Positions 9,213 through 18,984 of a stretch of DNA of 64,000 nucleotides are shown in pieces. The first letter of the stretch is position 1; every line of letters begins with the position of its first letter. Source of the stretch: Yersinia enterocolitica subsp. enterocolitica (GTDB taxonomy: Bacteria; Pseudomonadota; Gammaproteobacteria; Enterobacterales; Enterobacteriaceae); contig NZ_LR590469.1 in assembly GCF_901472495.1 (NCBI RefSeq), forward strand, positions 2,852,001-2,916,000, read 5' to 3'. The notes under the pieces are model-generated. The model saw only the letters and a list, made by a program, of their open reading frames with translations, was not told the DNA's origin and did not search any database. Both the position numbers and the translations under genes were made by a program.

Positions 9213-9285
9213 GTTTTTTTGTGTCATAATTATCCGTTTCGTACTGGCTGTGTCCTTTTTGACGTTGCAAAATGCGTCGATACAA

Positions 9286-9409
9286 TACTCAAAGTAATTG
9301 AAGTTGCAGGTAGGCGGCAAGCGAGCGAGTCCCTATGAGCTTACAACCAGTAAGTGATTAGGGTGAGTGAACGCAGCCAACAACCCTGCGGCTTCAAGTA
9401 CGAAGAGTA
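9286..9409. repeat. ERIC element in the uvrA leader
   Basis: This is an imperfect palindrome of about 124 bp. The arms TACTC...GAAGTTGCAGG and CCCTGCGGCTTC...GAGTA are complementary. The centre contains the ERIC hallmarks GAGTCCCTATGAGCTTAC and GTAAGTGATTAGGGTGAGTG, close to the classic ERIC1R and ERIC2 primer sequences. Its length matches the 127-bp ERIC family common in yersiniae. It lies between the LexA-controlled promoter region and the uvrA start, so it should be transcribed into the uvrA 5' leader. Confidence 0.88.
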
Positions 9410-9455
9410 AAAAAGGGCACGGGAGAGGCTCAGTTTACATCCGGGAAATGTTTGA

Positions 9456-12287
9456 ATGGATAATATCGAAGTTCGGGGCGCTCGCACCCATAATCTTAAG
9501 AATATCAACCTGATTATCCCGCGCGACAAACTGATCGTGGTCACCGGTCTATCGGGTTCAGGCAAATCCTCACTGGCTTTTGATACCCTGTATGCCGAGG
9601 GCCAACGCCGCTATGTTGAGTCTCTCTCCGCCTATGCGCGCCAATTTCTATCGCTGATGGAAAAACCGGATGTCGACCATATTGAAGGTCTCTCTCCGGC
9701 CATCTCCATCGAGCAAAAATCGACTTCCCATAACCCGCGTTCTACCGTGGGCACCATCACTGAAATTCATGACTACCTGCGTTTACTGTTTGCCCGTGTC
9801 GGCGAGCCGCGCTGTCCGGATCATGATGTGCCGCTTGCCGCGCAAACGGTCAGCCAGATGGTGGATAACGTCATCAGCCAGCCCGAAGGCCGCCGCCTGA
9901 TGTTACTGGCGCCAGTGGTAAAAGATCGCAAAGGCGAACATACCAAGACACTGGAAAATTTGGCGATGCAGGGCTATATCCGGGCACGGATCGATGGCGA
10001 GGTTTGCGATCTATCTGATCCACCCAAATTAGAACTGCAAAAGAAACATACTATTGAAGTGGTGGTCGATCGTTTTAAGGTGCGCGAAGATCTGGCTCAG
10101 CGTCTGGCTGAATCATTTGAAACCGCATTGGAACTTTCCGGTGGTACTGCCGTGGTTGCCGATATGGACGATCCTCACGCAGAAGAACTGCTGTTCTCCG
10201 CTAACTTTGCCTGCCCAATTTGCGGCTATAGCATGAGCGAGTTGGAGCCGCGCCTGTTCTCCTTTAACAACCCGGCCGGTGCTTGCCCAACCTGTGATGG
10301 TCTGGGTGTACAGCAGTTCTTTGATCCAGACCGTGTGCTACAAAACCCTGAGCTATCACTGGCAGGGGGCGCAATTCGGGGTTGGGATCGCCGCAACTTC
10401 TATTACTTCCAGATGCTACGGTCACTGGCTGATCATTATAAGTTTGATATCGAAGCACCGTTTAACTCATTGGATGCCACCATCCAGAAAGCTGTGCTGT
10501 ATGGATCTGGCAAAGATACCATTGAATTCAAATACATTAATGACCGCGGTGATACCACGGTACGCCGCCATCCATTTGAAGGTGTGCTGCACAATATGGA
10601 GCGCCGTTATAAAGAGACGGAATCCAGTGCGGTGCGCGAAGAGCTGGCTAAATTCATCAGTAATCGCTCCTGTACTTCATGTCATGGCACACGCCTGCGC
10701 CGTGAAGCGCGTTATGTCTTTGTCGAAAACACGACATTGCCAGAAATCTCAGAACTGAGCATCGGTCATGCGCTGAGCTTCTTCCAGAATATGAAACTCA
10801 GCGGTCAGCGGGCGCAGATTGCCGAGAAAGTACTAAAAGAAATTGGCGACCGGCTGAAGTTCCTGGTTAACGTCGGGCTGAATTACCTGTCACTGTCCCG
10901 CTCTGCGGAAACCCTCTCCGGTGGTGAAGCGCAGCGTATTCGTCTGGCCAGCCAGATTGGTGCCGGTTTGGTGGGTGTCATGTATGTGCTTGATGAGCCG
11001 TCCATCGGTTTGCATCAGCGCGATAATGAACGTTTGCTCGAAACACTGATTCACCTGCGCAATCTGGGGAATACCGTAATTGTGGTGGAGCATGATGAAG
11101 ATGCGATTCGTGCCGCCGACCATGTGATTGATATCGGCCCTGGTGCTGGTGTGCATGGTGGTGAAGTGGTTGCAGAAGGGACCGTTGATGACATTATGGC
11201 AGCCCCCGAATCACTCACTGGCCAGTTCCTCAGCGGTAAGCGGGAAATTGCTATTCCAGCTCAACGCGTGGCAGGTGATCCGAGCAAAGTATTGAAGTTG
11301 ATTGGTGCCAGCGGTAACAACCTGAAAGATGTCACTCTCACACTGCCCGTTGGGTTATTTAGCTGCATTACCGGTGTTTCTGGCTCAGGTAAATCGACGC
11401 TAATCAACGATACTTTATATTGTATCGCGCAGCGCCAGTTGAACGGAGCGACCAGCAATGAACCGGCTCCGTATCGTGATATTCAAGGGCTGGAGCATTT
11501 CGATAAAGTTATCGATATTGACCAAAGCCCGATTGGCCGCACACCGCGCTCTAATCCGGCAACTTATACCGGTATCTTTACCCCTATTCGTGAACTATTC
11601 GCGGGCGTACCTGAGTCACGCGCTCGGGGCTATACTCCGGGCCGTTTCAGCTTTAACGTGAAAGGCGGCCGCTGTGAAGCCTGTCAGGGGGACGGAGTGA
11701 TTAAAGTTGAAATGCACTTCCTACCGGATATTTATGTCCCTTGCGACCAATGCAAAGGTAAGCGCTATAACCGCGAAACGCTGGAAGTGAAATACAAAGG
11801 TAAGAGTATTCACGAAGTGTTGGCGATGACTATCGAAGAAGCACGTGAGTTCTTTGATGCTGTTCCGGCATTGGCGCGTAAGCTGCAAACCTTGATGGAT
11901 GTTGGCCTGTCGTATATTTGTCTTGGCCAGTCGGCAACTACCCTATCGGGCGGAGAAGCACAGCGCGTCAAACTGTCACGCGAACTGTCAAAACGCGGCA
12001 CTGGCCAGACACTCTATATTCTGGACGAACCGACCACTGGCTTACACTTTGCTGATATTCAGCAGCTATTGGCGGTATTACATCAGTTGCGCGATCAGGG
12101 CAATACTATTGTGGTCATTGAGCATAATCTGGATGTGATTAAGACCGCAGACTGGATTGTTGATCTGGGGCCAGAGGGCGGCAGTGGCGGCGGCGAGATT
12201 TTGGTTTCCGGCACGCCAGAGACCGTCGCAGAATGCGCAGCATCACATACGGCCCGATTCCTCAAACCTATGTTGCAGCGTAAGTAG
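9456..12287 (+). CDS. uvrA: UvrA, excinuclease ABC subunit A
   Basis: This 943-residue damage-recognition ATPase of nucleotide excision repair works as a dimer that loads UvrB. It has two ABC modules. Walker A GLSGSGKSSLAFD is near residue 31 and the second, GVSGSGKSTLIND, near 641. Signatures LSGGEAQRIRLA (about 487) and LSGGEAQRVKLS (about 830) are present. Zinc-binding CPICG / CPTC sits near 253-280, and CEACQGDG...CDQC near 740-770. Length and motifs are normal. It is divergent from ssb and SOS-controlled through the LexA box at 9197. An ERIC repeat in the leader is unusual. Confidence 0.98.
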   Translation: MDNIEVRGARTHNLKNINLIIPRDKLIVVTGLSGSGKSSLAFDTLYAEGQRRYVESLSAYARQFLSLMEKPDVDHIEGLSPAISIEQKSTSHNPRSTVGTITEIHDYLRLLFARVGEPRCPDHDVPLAAQTVSQMVDNVISQPEGRRLMLLAPVVKDRKGEHTKTLENLAMQGYIRARIDGEVCDLSDPPKLELQKKHTIEVVVDRFKVREDLAQRLAESFETALELSGGTAVVADMDDPHAEELLFSANFACPICGYSMSELEPRLFSFNNPAGACPTCDGLGVQQFFDPDRVLQNPELSLAGGAIRGWDRRNFYYFQMLRSLADHYKFDIEAPFNSLDATIQKAVLYGSGKDTIEFKYINDRGDTTVRRHPFEGVLHNMERRYKETESSAVREELAKFISNRSCTSCHGTRLRREARYVFVENTTLPEISELSIGHALSFFQNMKLSGQRAQIAEKVLKEIGDRLKFLVNVGLNYLSLSRSAETLSGGEAQRIRLASQIGAGLVGVMYVLDEPSIGLHQRDNERLLETLIHLRNLGNTVIVVEHDEDAIRAADHVIDIGPGAGVHGGEVVAEGTVDDIMAAPESLTGQFLSGKREIAIPAQRVAGDPSKVLKLIGASGNNLKDVTLTLPVGLFSCITGVSGSGKSTLINDTLYCIAQRQLNGATSNEPAPYRDIQGLEHFDKVIDIDQSPIGRTPRSNPATYTGIFTPIRELFAGVPESRARGYTPGRFSFNVKGGRCEACQGDGVIKVEMHFLPDIYVPCDQCKGKRYNRETLEVKYKGKSIHEVLAMTIEEAREFFDAVPALARKLQTLMDVGLSYICLGQSATTLSGGEAQRVKLSRELSKRGTGQTLYILDEPTTGLHFADIQQLLAVLHQLRDQGNTIVVIEHNLDVIKTADWIVDLGPEGGSGGGEILVSGTPETVAECAASHTARFLKPMLQRK

Positions 12288-12297
12288 CCATTAAATG

Positions 12298-12335
12298 AGC
12301 GCTCCGGGGCAATCAATCAGTTGTCCTGGAGTGCT
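12298..12335 (+). terminator. uvrA terminator
   Basis: The stem AGCGCTCCGGG / CCTGGAGTGCT contains two G-U or mismatch positions. It is followed by ATTTTAG, starts 11 bp after the uvrA stop and sits just before the convergent yjbR end. Confidence 0.7.
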
Positions 12336-12345
12336 ATTTTAGCCT

Positions 12346-12699
12346 TCAGACAACTAACTCTTGCCGCCGATGTTCGGGCAATCCCTGTAAAACCAATTGA
12401 TAAGAGCGGTCTATTAGCGAATAGAACTGTGAGTTTGGTAATTTGCCATCCAGAAACACCGTGTTCCAGTGCGCTTTGTTCAAGTGTTCACTCGGCACGA
12501 TCTCCGGATGTTGCTCTCTCAGGCTTTCTGCCAATTCAGGGCTGGTTTTCAATGAGATAGAGGGGCGTCCTTCCGTCTCGCCTACCATAGCAAACATCAC
12601 ATCTGCTACTTTAATCTGATTCGCCTGCCACTTCTCATGGTCGCTCTGCTCTGCCCCAGGTTTGGACATGCAGTATTCCAGTAATGCTGAATTATTCAT
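12346..12699 (-). CDS. yjbR: MmcQ/YjbR family protein
   Basis: This 117-residue protein of the MmcQ/YjbR (CyaY-like fold) family matches E. coli YjbR in length. E. coli yjbR is also the neighbour of uvrA. Conserved features are YCMSKPGAE near the N-terminus, VADVMFAMVGE, SLKTSPELAESLRE and HWNTVFLDGKLP. The family is thought to bind DNA, but no defined role is known. It is convergent with uvrA, and a 466-bp spacer containing a large palindrome separates it from tyrB. Confidence 0.9.
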   Translation of the reverse strand: MNNSALLEYCMSKPGAEQSDHEKWQANQIKVADVMFAMVGETEGRPSISLKTSPELAESLREQHPEIVPSEHLNKAHWNTVFLDGKLPNSQFYSLIDRSYQLVLQGLPEHRRQELVV

Positions 12700-12965
12700 G
12701 TGGATATCTCCTGTAATGGGCCGGTACCGTCTCGCGAAACGGCCTCATAAGCTATTTATTCCATAAGGCTTCATTGAACAGTTACACATGCTGAAGCATC
12801 AGTTTGCACCTTTGATAACAACTTTACTGTGAGCAATGAATGATAGCTTGGCATGTATCAACCACATCAATTAGTATATTCTTTAATCGATTTACAGCCA
12901 TCGGTCTTGGACTAAACAAGTAGAAGATAAAGGTAACTCACGGAAAGGTGGCGAAAAAAATAAAC

Positions 12966-13142
12966 AAAAAAGGCGATATTGCTATCGCCTCTGACTGCTG
13001 ACAAAGTCAAATGAAGGGGAATCGTGCCGTTGGGGTCGTAGTCGCGTAAGCGACCGGAGTGCCCCGAGGTGCGGTAAACCCTTCACTCACTAAGTTATCA
13101 ACAGCTTTGTCATTAAGCTCAGGCGATATCCCTATCGCCTTA
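12966..13142. repeat. Large composite palindrome between yjbR and tyrB
   Basis: A 177-bp stretch of nested complementary segments. Two hairpins at the ends share the arms AGGCGATA / TATCGCCT (12970-12989 and 13121-13140). Inside lie TGACAAAG / CTTTGTCA, TGAAGGG / CCCTTCA and a central GTCGC-GTAA-GCGAC loop. It could be a Yersinia palindromic mobile element (YPAL elements are about this size), a paired terminator, or a structured RNA. The rest of the 12700-13165 spacer holds no gene I can support. Confidence 0.65.
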
Positions 13143-13165
13143 ATTTAAATCATGTGAATAGCTGA

Positions 13166-14359
13166 TTACTGTACCGCAGCAAAAGCCGCCGCAACACGCT
13201 GAACATTACTGTGATTGACGCCTGCCATACACATCCTGCCACTGGCAATCAGATACACACCAAACTCTTCACGCAGGCGATCTACCTGTGCTGCGCTAAA
13301 ACCGGTGTAGCTGAACATCCCGCGCTGTTGCAGCAAGTAGTCAAAATTGCGATTTGGTAGTGAGGCTTTCAAGGCTTCAACCAACGTGCGGCGCATTTCA
13401 ATGATACGCAGGCGCATTTGCTCCACTTCAGCCTGCCATTGCGCTCGCAATTTGGTGTCATCGAGCACTTTGGAAACCACTTGCGCACCGAAGTTTGGTG
13501 GGCTGGAATAGTTACGGCGAACGGTGGCTTTCAGTTGCCCTAATACACGGCCCGCAACTTCTTCACTCTCACACACCACAGACAAGCCGCCGACTCGCTC
13601 GTTATACAAAGAGAAGATTTTAGAGAAAGAGTTACTGATCAAACAGGGTAACTCAGCTGCTGCCATCGCGCGGATAGCATAAGCATCTTCATTCAGCCCG
13701 GCACCAAAACCTTGATAAGCGATATCCAGGAAAGGGATCAGATCCCGGCCTTTAGCCACTTCAATCACTTGATCCCATTGCGCATTAGTGAGATCCGAAC
13801 CTGTCGGGTTATGGCAGCAAGGATGCAATAACACAATGCTTTTGGCGGATAATTGCTGGAGTGCGGCCAGCATTTGATCAAACTTCACGCCCAGCTTATC
13901 GTTATCAAAATACGGGTAGGTATTTACCTTAAAACCTGCACCGCTAAAGATAGCAACGTGGTTTTCCCAAGTAGGATCACTGACCCAGACCTGAGAATCA
14001 GGGAAATAATGATTCAGGAAATCAGCACCGACTTTTAATGCGCCGGATCCACCCACGGTTTGAATTGTCGCCACTCGCTGCTGTACCAACATCGGATGAT
14101 CTGCACCAAATAATAGCTGCTGGATAGCAGTACGATAGGAGTGTAGACCTTCCATTGGCAAATAGACGGGTGTTCCATGTGGCTGAACATTCAATTGTGA
14201 TTCAGCAACTTGAACCGCTTGCATCAGCGGAATTTCACCCAGTTCATTGTAATAAAGCCCGATACTCAAATTCACTTTATGAGCACGGTTATCGGCTTTA
14301 AAACTTTCCATCAGCGACAGGATCGGGTCACCTGCGTAGGCGTCAACATTTTGGAACAC
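13166..14359 (-). CDS. tyrB: Aromatic amino acid aminotransferase
   Basis: This 397-residue class I PLP-dependent aminotransferase carries out the final transamination to tyrosine and phenylalanine (and leucine). Features include FQNVDAYAGDPI at the N-terminus, HPCCHNPTG (about 190), DIAYQGFGAG (about 222) and the PLP lysine in SNSFSKIFSLYNERVGG (about 255-271). The C-terminal MCMAGVNHSNV is typical. The alternative paralogue AspC would be about 396 residues and very similar. The position next to alr and dnaB is that of tyrB. Confidence 0.95.
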   Translation of the reverse strand: MFQNVDAYAGDPILSLMESFKADNRAHKVNLSIGLYYNELGEIPLMQAVQVAESQLNVQPHGTPVYLPMEGLHSYRTAIQQLLFGADHPMLVQQRVATIQTVGGSGALKVGADFLNHYFPDSQVWVSDPTWENHVAIFSGAGFKVNTYPYFDNDKLGVKFDQMLAALQQLSAKSIVLLHPCCHNPTGSDLTNAQWDQVIEVAKGRDLIPFLDIAYQGFGAGLNEDAYAIRAMAAAELPCLISNSFSKIFSLYNERVGGLSVVCESEEVAGRVLGQLKATVRRNYSSPPNFGAQVVSKVLDDTKLRAQWQAEVEQMRLRIIEMRRTLVEALKASLPNRNFDYLLQQRGMFSYTGFSAAQVDRLREEFGVYLIASGRMCMAGVNHSNVQRVAAAFAAVQ

Positions 14360-14416
14360 GGCGCTGCTCTCCTGAATTAAATAATAATTGTTTATACCTT
14401 GATTAGGCAGCTTACC

Positions 14417-15496
14417 TTATTCCCCTAAATATTCCATCGCGACGCGGGAGGTCAGCTTAGTAATCAATTCGTAGGCGCTGATACCTGTGCACGCTGCAAT
14501 TTTTTCAACCGGCAATTCAGCTCCCCACAGCAATACCTCGTCACCCACTTTATCTGTCGCATTTGGCCCGAGATCAACAGAAATCATATCCATTGAAACC
14601 CGGCCCACAATGCCGACTTCGCGGCCATTTAGCCACATCGGGGTGCCTGAAGGGGCGCTGCGCGGATAACCATCGCCGTAGCCGATCGCCACCACCCCCA
14701 GGCGGGTATCGCGCTCACTCACCCAAGTACCGCCATAACCAACAGGTTCACCGGCTTTATGCTCACGCACCGCAATCAGGCTGGATTTCAATGCCATCGC
14801 TGGTTTTAGTTCGAAATGACTGGCATAAGGCTCATCCATTGGTGAAACCCCATACAGTATGATTCCTGGGCGAACCCAATCACGGTGCGCTTCTGGCCAC
14901 AGTAAAATGCCGCCAGATGCCGCGATAGATTGCTTGCCAGGCTTATCGGCGACGAAAGTATCAAAACAGTCCAGTTGCTGGCGAGTGGTATCCACTTGCG
15001 GCTCATCCGCCCGGCTAAAGTGACTCATGATATTGACTGGCTGAATAACATTCTTACACGCACTTAAGCGCTGATAGAACGCCTCGGCTTGTTCTGGACG
15101 CACCCCCAAACGGTGCATGCCAGTATCCAGTTTCATCCAAACATGGATAGGAGCAGAAAGCTCGGCAACTTCCAGCGCTTCCAATTGTTCAATGCTATGT
15201 ACCGCAGTTTCAATGCAATTAGCCGCTAGAATAGGGAGATCTTCTGCCGCAAAGAATCCTTCCAACAATAAAATCGGTTTCACGATCCCACCGGATCGGA
15301 GCATCAAGGCTTCACCGATCCGCGCTACACCGTAGCAATCTGCATCCTGCAAAGTATGCGCTGTTTCTAATAACCCGTGGCCATAAGCGTTTGCTTTCAC
15401 AACAGCAATCAGGCGGCTTTGCGGCGCTATACGCCGTACCTGTTGCAAGTTATGTCGCAGAGCGCGGCGGTCGATTACTGCTGTTGCCGCTTTCAT
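14417..15496 (-). CDS. alr: Alanine racemase
   Basis: This 359-residue PLP enzyme interconverts L- and D-alanine for peptidoglycan. The PLP lysine lies in AVVKANAYGHG (about residues 31-41). The substrate-side tyrosine loop is in VAIGYGDGYPR (about 252-262), and GRVSMDMISVDLG follows at about 296. The length is normal. It lies between dnaB (29 bp away) and tyrB, the order found across enterobacteria, where it is the constitutive racemase Alr rather than catabolic DadX. Confidence 0.97.
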   Translation of the reverse strand: MKAATAVIDRRALRHNLQQVRRIAPQSRLIAVVKANAYGHGLLETAHTLQDADCYGVARIGEALMLRSGGIVKPILLLEGFFAAEDLPILAANCIETAVHSIEQLEALEVAELSAPIHVWMKLDTGMHRLGVRPEQAEAFYQRLSACKNVIQPVNIMSHFSRADEPQVDTTRQQLDCFDTFVADKPGKQSIAASGGILLWPEAHRDWVRPGIILYGVSPMDEPYASHFELKPAMALKSSLIAVREHKAGEPVGYGGTWVSERDTRLGVVAIGYGDGYPRSAPSGTPMWLNGREVGIVGRVSMDMISVDLGPNATDKVGDEVLLWGAELPVEKIAACTGISAYELITKLTSRVAMEYLGE

Positions 15497-15525
15497 TTCT
15501 TATCCTTAATTATTGATATTATTCA

Positions 15526-16932
15526 CTACTCATCATCGTATTGCGGGCCTGCGTAGTTATCAAAGCGCGACCATTGACCATTAAACTTCAGTCGAACAGA
15601 ACCGATCGGGCCGTTACGCTGTTTACCCAAAATAATCTGTGCAATCCCTTTCTCATCACTGTTTTCGTGATACACCTCATCACGATAAATAAACATGATT
15701 AAGTCGGCATCCTGCTCGATTGAACCTGATTCACGTAAGTCGGAGTTGACGGGTCGTTTATCCGCACGTTGCTCCAAGCTACGGTTAAGCTGAGAAAGTG
15801 CCACGACCGGCACTTGTAACTCTTTTGCCAACGCTTTCAGCGAACGTGAGATTTCGGCGATTTCTAAGGTACGGTTATCCGAAAGTGACGGTACCCGCAT
15901 CAATTGCAGGTAGTCGATCATAATCAGGCTCAACCCACCATGTTCGCGGAAAATACGTCGCGCACGGGAACGCACTTCTGTCGGAGTCAGGCCGGAGGAG
16001 TCATCAATGTACATATTGCGCTTTTCCATCAATATGCCCATGGTGCTCGAAATCCGTGCCCAATCCTCATCATCAAGCTGACCGGTACGGATACGCGTCT
16101 GATCAACATGGGACAATGACGCCAACATACGCATCATGATCTGATCGCCTGGCATCTCCAGACTGAAGATCAATACTGGTTTTTCCTGCATCATCGCGGC
16201 GTTTTCGCACAGGTTCATCGCAAAGGTGGTTTTCCCCATCGACGGGCGTGCGGCGACAATAATCAAATCTGACTTCTGCAAGCCAGCTGTTTTCTTATCC
16301 AAATCGGTAAAACCGGTTGAAACCCCGGTAACGCCATCATGTGGCCGCTGATAGAGCTGCTCGATACGCGCCACCGTGGCTTCGAGGATCTGATCGACAC
16401 TTTTCGGCCCTTCATCTTTATTGGCACGGCTTTCGGCAATCTGAAACACTTTCGATTCGGCCAGATCCAGCAGATCTTCACTGCTACGCCCTTGCGGATC
16501 ATAACCGGCATCGGCGATCTCATTCGCGACCGAGATCATTTCACGTACTACTGCACGTTCGCGAACGATGTCAGCATAAGCACCGATATTCGCTGCACTT
16601 GGCGTGTTTTTTGATAACTCTGCCAGATAGGCGAAACCGCCTACCGACTCCAAATCACCCTTTTGTTCCAGTGACTCAGAAAGCGTGATCAAATCGATTG
16701 GCTTGCTGTTTTCCAGCAAACGCTGCATTTCAGTAAAGATTCGGCGATGTGGGCGGCTGAAAAAGTCCTTGCTGGCTACGCGCTCAGAGACATTATCCCA
16801 GCGCTCGTTATCCAGCATCAAACCGCCCAACACGGACTGCTCTGCCTCCAGAGAATGAGGCGGAAGTTTCAGCCCTTCCATCTGGCGATCGCGTGGCTCT
16901 GTCATATTGTTGGTTGGTTTTTTTGCTGCCAT
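15526..16932 (-). CDS. dnaB: Replicative DNA helicase DnaB
   Basis: This 468-residue hexameric helicase unwinds the replication fork. An N-terminal helical domain (about residues 20-130, LPPHSLEAEQSVLGGLML) is joined by a linker to the RecA-like domain with Walker A ARPSMGKTTFAMNL (about 228-241), Walker B LIMIDYLQLM (about 337) and the H4 motif SQLNRSLEQRADKRP. There is no intein. It is leftward, ahead of alr. The 189 bp separating it from divergent qor contain no recognisable regulatory element beyond a repeated GCGATAGGA. Confidence 0.98.
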   Translation of the reverse strand: MAAKKPTNNMTEPRDRQMEGLKLPPHSLEAEQSVLGGLMLDNERWDNVSERVASKDFFSRPHRRIFTEMQRLLENSKPIDLITLSESLEQKGDLESVGGFAYLAELSKNTPSAANIGAYADIVRERAVVREMISVANEIADAGYDPQGRSSEDLLDLAESKVFQIAESRANKDEGPKSVDQILEATVARIEQLYQRPHDGVTGVSTGFTDLDKKTAGLQKSDLIIVAARPSMGKTTFAMNLCENAAMMQEKPVLIFSLEMPGDQIMMRMLASLSHVDQTRIRTGQLDDEDWARISSTMGILMEKRNMYIDDSSGLTPTEVRSRARRIFREHGGLSLIMIDYLQLMRVPSLSDNRTLEIAEISRSLKALAKELQVPVVALSQLNRSLEQRADKRPVNSDLRESGSIEQDADLIMFIYRDEVYHENSDEKGIAQIILGKQRNGPIGSVRLKFNGQWSRFDNYAGPQYDDE

Positions 16933-17121
16933 GAAAAGTGTTCTTTACCTCTATTATTGCGATAGGATAATGGTTGCGATAGGAAAATAGTGCCGCTTAG
17001 TATACGCGATGATACCCAAAGGGTAATTATGAATTCCCTATTACTTATCGGTATTAGCAAGATCTTGGCTCCTCGTCTAGAACCCTGTAGGGTAAAAAAT
17101 ATCTATCGTAAAGGAGCTAAC

Positions 17122-18105
17122 ATGGCAAAGCATATTCAATTTAGCACCACGGGTGGGCCGGAAGTATTGCAATATCTCGACTTCACACCGACGAACCCCG
17201 CGGCGCATGAAGTTCAGGTAGAAAACAAAGCTATCGGAATTAACTATATTGATACCTATGTGCGTAGCGGCCTTTACGCACCGCCACACTTCCCGAGTGG
17301 GCTGGGAACAGAAGCCGCTGGAATCGTGACAAAAGTAGGTGCGGCGGTTAACTCGCTAAAAGTGGGTGATCGGGTGGTTTATGCTCAATCAACTCTCGGT
17401 GCTTACAGTGAAATACATAATGTTGCTGCGGAGAAAGTTGCCCTGCTTCCAGAACAAATCTCTTTTGAACAAGCCGCTGCTTCCTTCCTTAAGGGGCTGA
17501 CTGTTCAATATTTATTGCGCCAAACTTATGAAATCAAACCCGGCCAAGTGTTCTTATTCCATGCGGCAGCGGGTGGTGTCGGGTTGATTGCCTGCCAATG
17601 GGCAAAAGCACTGGGTGCCAGGCTAATTGGCACAGTCGGTTCTGATGAAAAAGCAGAATTGGCTAAAGCCAACGGGGCGTGGGCGACCATCAACTACCGT
17701 ACAGAAAATATCGCCGAACGCGTGGCTGAACTGACGAATGGCGAAAAAGTGGATGTGGTATATGACTCGGTGGGCAAAAGCACCTGGCTGGACTCACTTA
17801 ATAGCCTTAAACGTCGAGGCTTAATGGTCAGCTTTGGTAATGCCTCTGGCCCGGTGACAGGGGTAGACCTTGCTATACTCAACCAAAAAGGCGCGCTGTA
17901 TGTGACTCGCCCATCTCTTAATGTTTATGTCACTAACCGACAAGAGCTTGAAAGCGCCAGCCACGAACTGTTCTCACTGATTATCAGTGGTGCAATTAAT
18001 GTGGATGTAGCCAAAACTCAGCAATTCCCGCTAAGCGATGCTCATCGTGCTCATGAAATATTAGAAAGTCGTCAGACTACCGGCTCTAGCCTACTTATTC
18101 CGTAA
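17122..18105 (+). CDS. qor: NADPH:quinone oxidoreductase
   Basis: This 327-residue zinc-independent medium-chain dehydrogenase/reductase is a cytosolic one-electron quinone reductase. The NADPH-binding motif AAAGGVGLIACQWAK lies near residues 150-164, with GINYIDTYVRSGLY near 45-58. I chose the start at 17122 because AAGGAG stands 6 bp upstream and MAKHIQF matches the family N-terminus. An in-frame start at 16990 would add 44 residues that look untranslated. It is divergent from dnaB, as in E. coli. The 212 bp after it are AT-rich with nothing recognisable. Confidence 0.95.
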   Translation: MAKHIQFSTTGGPEVLQYLDFTPTNPAAHEVQVENKAIGINYIDTYVRSGLYAPPHFPSGLGTEAAGIVTKVGAAVNSLKVGDRVVYAQSTLGAYSEIHNVAAEKVALLPEQISFEQAAASFLKGLTVQYLLRQTYEIKPGQVFLFHAAAGGVGLIACQWAKALGARLIGTVGSDEKAELAKANGAWATINYRTENIAERVAELTNGEKVDVVYDSVGKSTWLDSLNSLKRRGLMVSFGNASGPVTGVDLAILNQKGALYVTRPSLNVYVTNRQELESASHELFSLIISGAINVDVAKTQQFPLSDAHRAHEILESRQTTGSSLLIP

Positions 18106-18317
18106 TTAATGTTCCTTAATTAAAAACTTTCGCCTATAATGGATAGTTAAATATGACTATCCATTATTTACAATAATAGTTTATTAAAAAACTTATTTAT
18201 CATTACTTTTAGACCATTAACCTGTACATCCTGATTGTCCTCTCTGGATTATCTATATATCCTCAGTTTGTAATCGTTAAGTAACATAATTTCATTACAT
18301 ACATTGAGGTTTTAATT

Positions 18318-18644
18318 ATGCATGATGCAGAAATCAATAGAGATATAAAAACACTACTGAACGAATTTTATTGTGATAATAGAATTAACAATGAAGAACT
18401 CCAGATGCTACGAGACTTTGCTGATGAAAAGTTTGATTTATTACTCAGTGAATTCGGTGAAAACAATAGTTTATCTGCATTTCAGAAATCAACTGATGTC
18501 ACCGTTCAATTAATGCAACAAAGCTTCTTTGATATAAAAAAGAAATGCAATGATCAAGAAGACAAGAAAGTTATCAAAGAAGCATTTGTCGCTCAAATAG
18601 TTTATATCATTGCTAACTACAATCGATTTTTCGCTAATATTTAA
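18318..18644 (+). CDS. Hypothetical AT-rich 108-residue protein
   Basis: I do not recognise this protein. It is short, acidic and probably all-helical (MHDAEINRDIKTLLNEFYCD... ending IIANYNRFFANI), with no membrane segment, signal peptide or metal motif. A GAGG ribosome site stands 10 bp before the ATG. Base composition is much more AT-rich than qor or pspG on either side, and it is not part of the usual enterobacterial qor-pspG spacing, so it looks acquired. Confidence 0.6.
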   Translation: MHDAEINRDIKTLLNEFYCDNRINNEELQMLRDFADEKFDLLLSEFGENNSLSAFQKSTDVTVQLMQQSFFDIKKKCNDQEDKKVIKEAFVAQIVYIIANYNRFFANI

Positions 18645-18732
18645 TACTAACGATTTCACTTCTGATGTGGCTTTATTTAATATTTTAGATATTTAGTATT
18701 TATTCATTCACCTTACACTATAAAAGTAATAA

Positions 18733-18761
18733 CCAGGGCCTCTAACAACTAGAAGCCCTGG
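18733..18761. terminator. Hairpin downstream of the orphan gene
   Basis: The stem CCAGGGC-N-TCTA / TAGA-N-GCCCTGG is strong but has no clear T-tract on the plus strand. It is the only notable structure in the 340-bp gap between the orphan gene and pspG. Confidence 0.5.
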
Positions 18762-18984
18762 CTACACTGCTTTCTTTAATGCAAACGTAGGGGTACTACA
18801 GGGTAGACTGCCAGAACTGAGTGCCGTTTATACAGCTATTGTTAGCTCTGTCAGGGATGAAAATGTGATACCAAACTGTATCGGATTGCATCCTAGCAAG
18901 CTCGTTTGAGAAAAAATATGTTTTCCCCCAGATTTATCCTACTAATCTTTCAGGCTGTGATCTCCGCCGCAAGAAAGCGAAATT

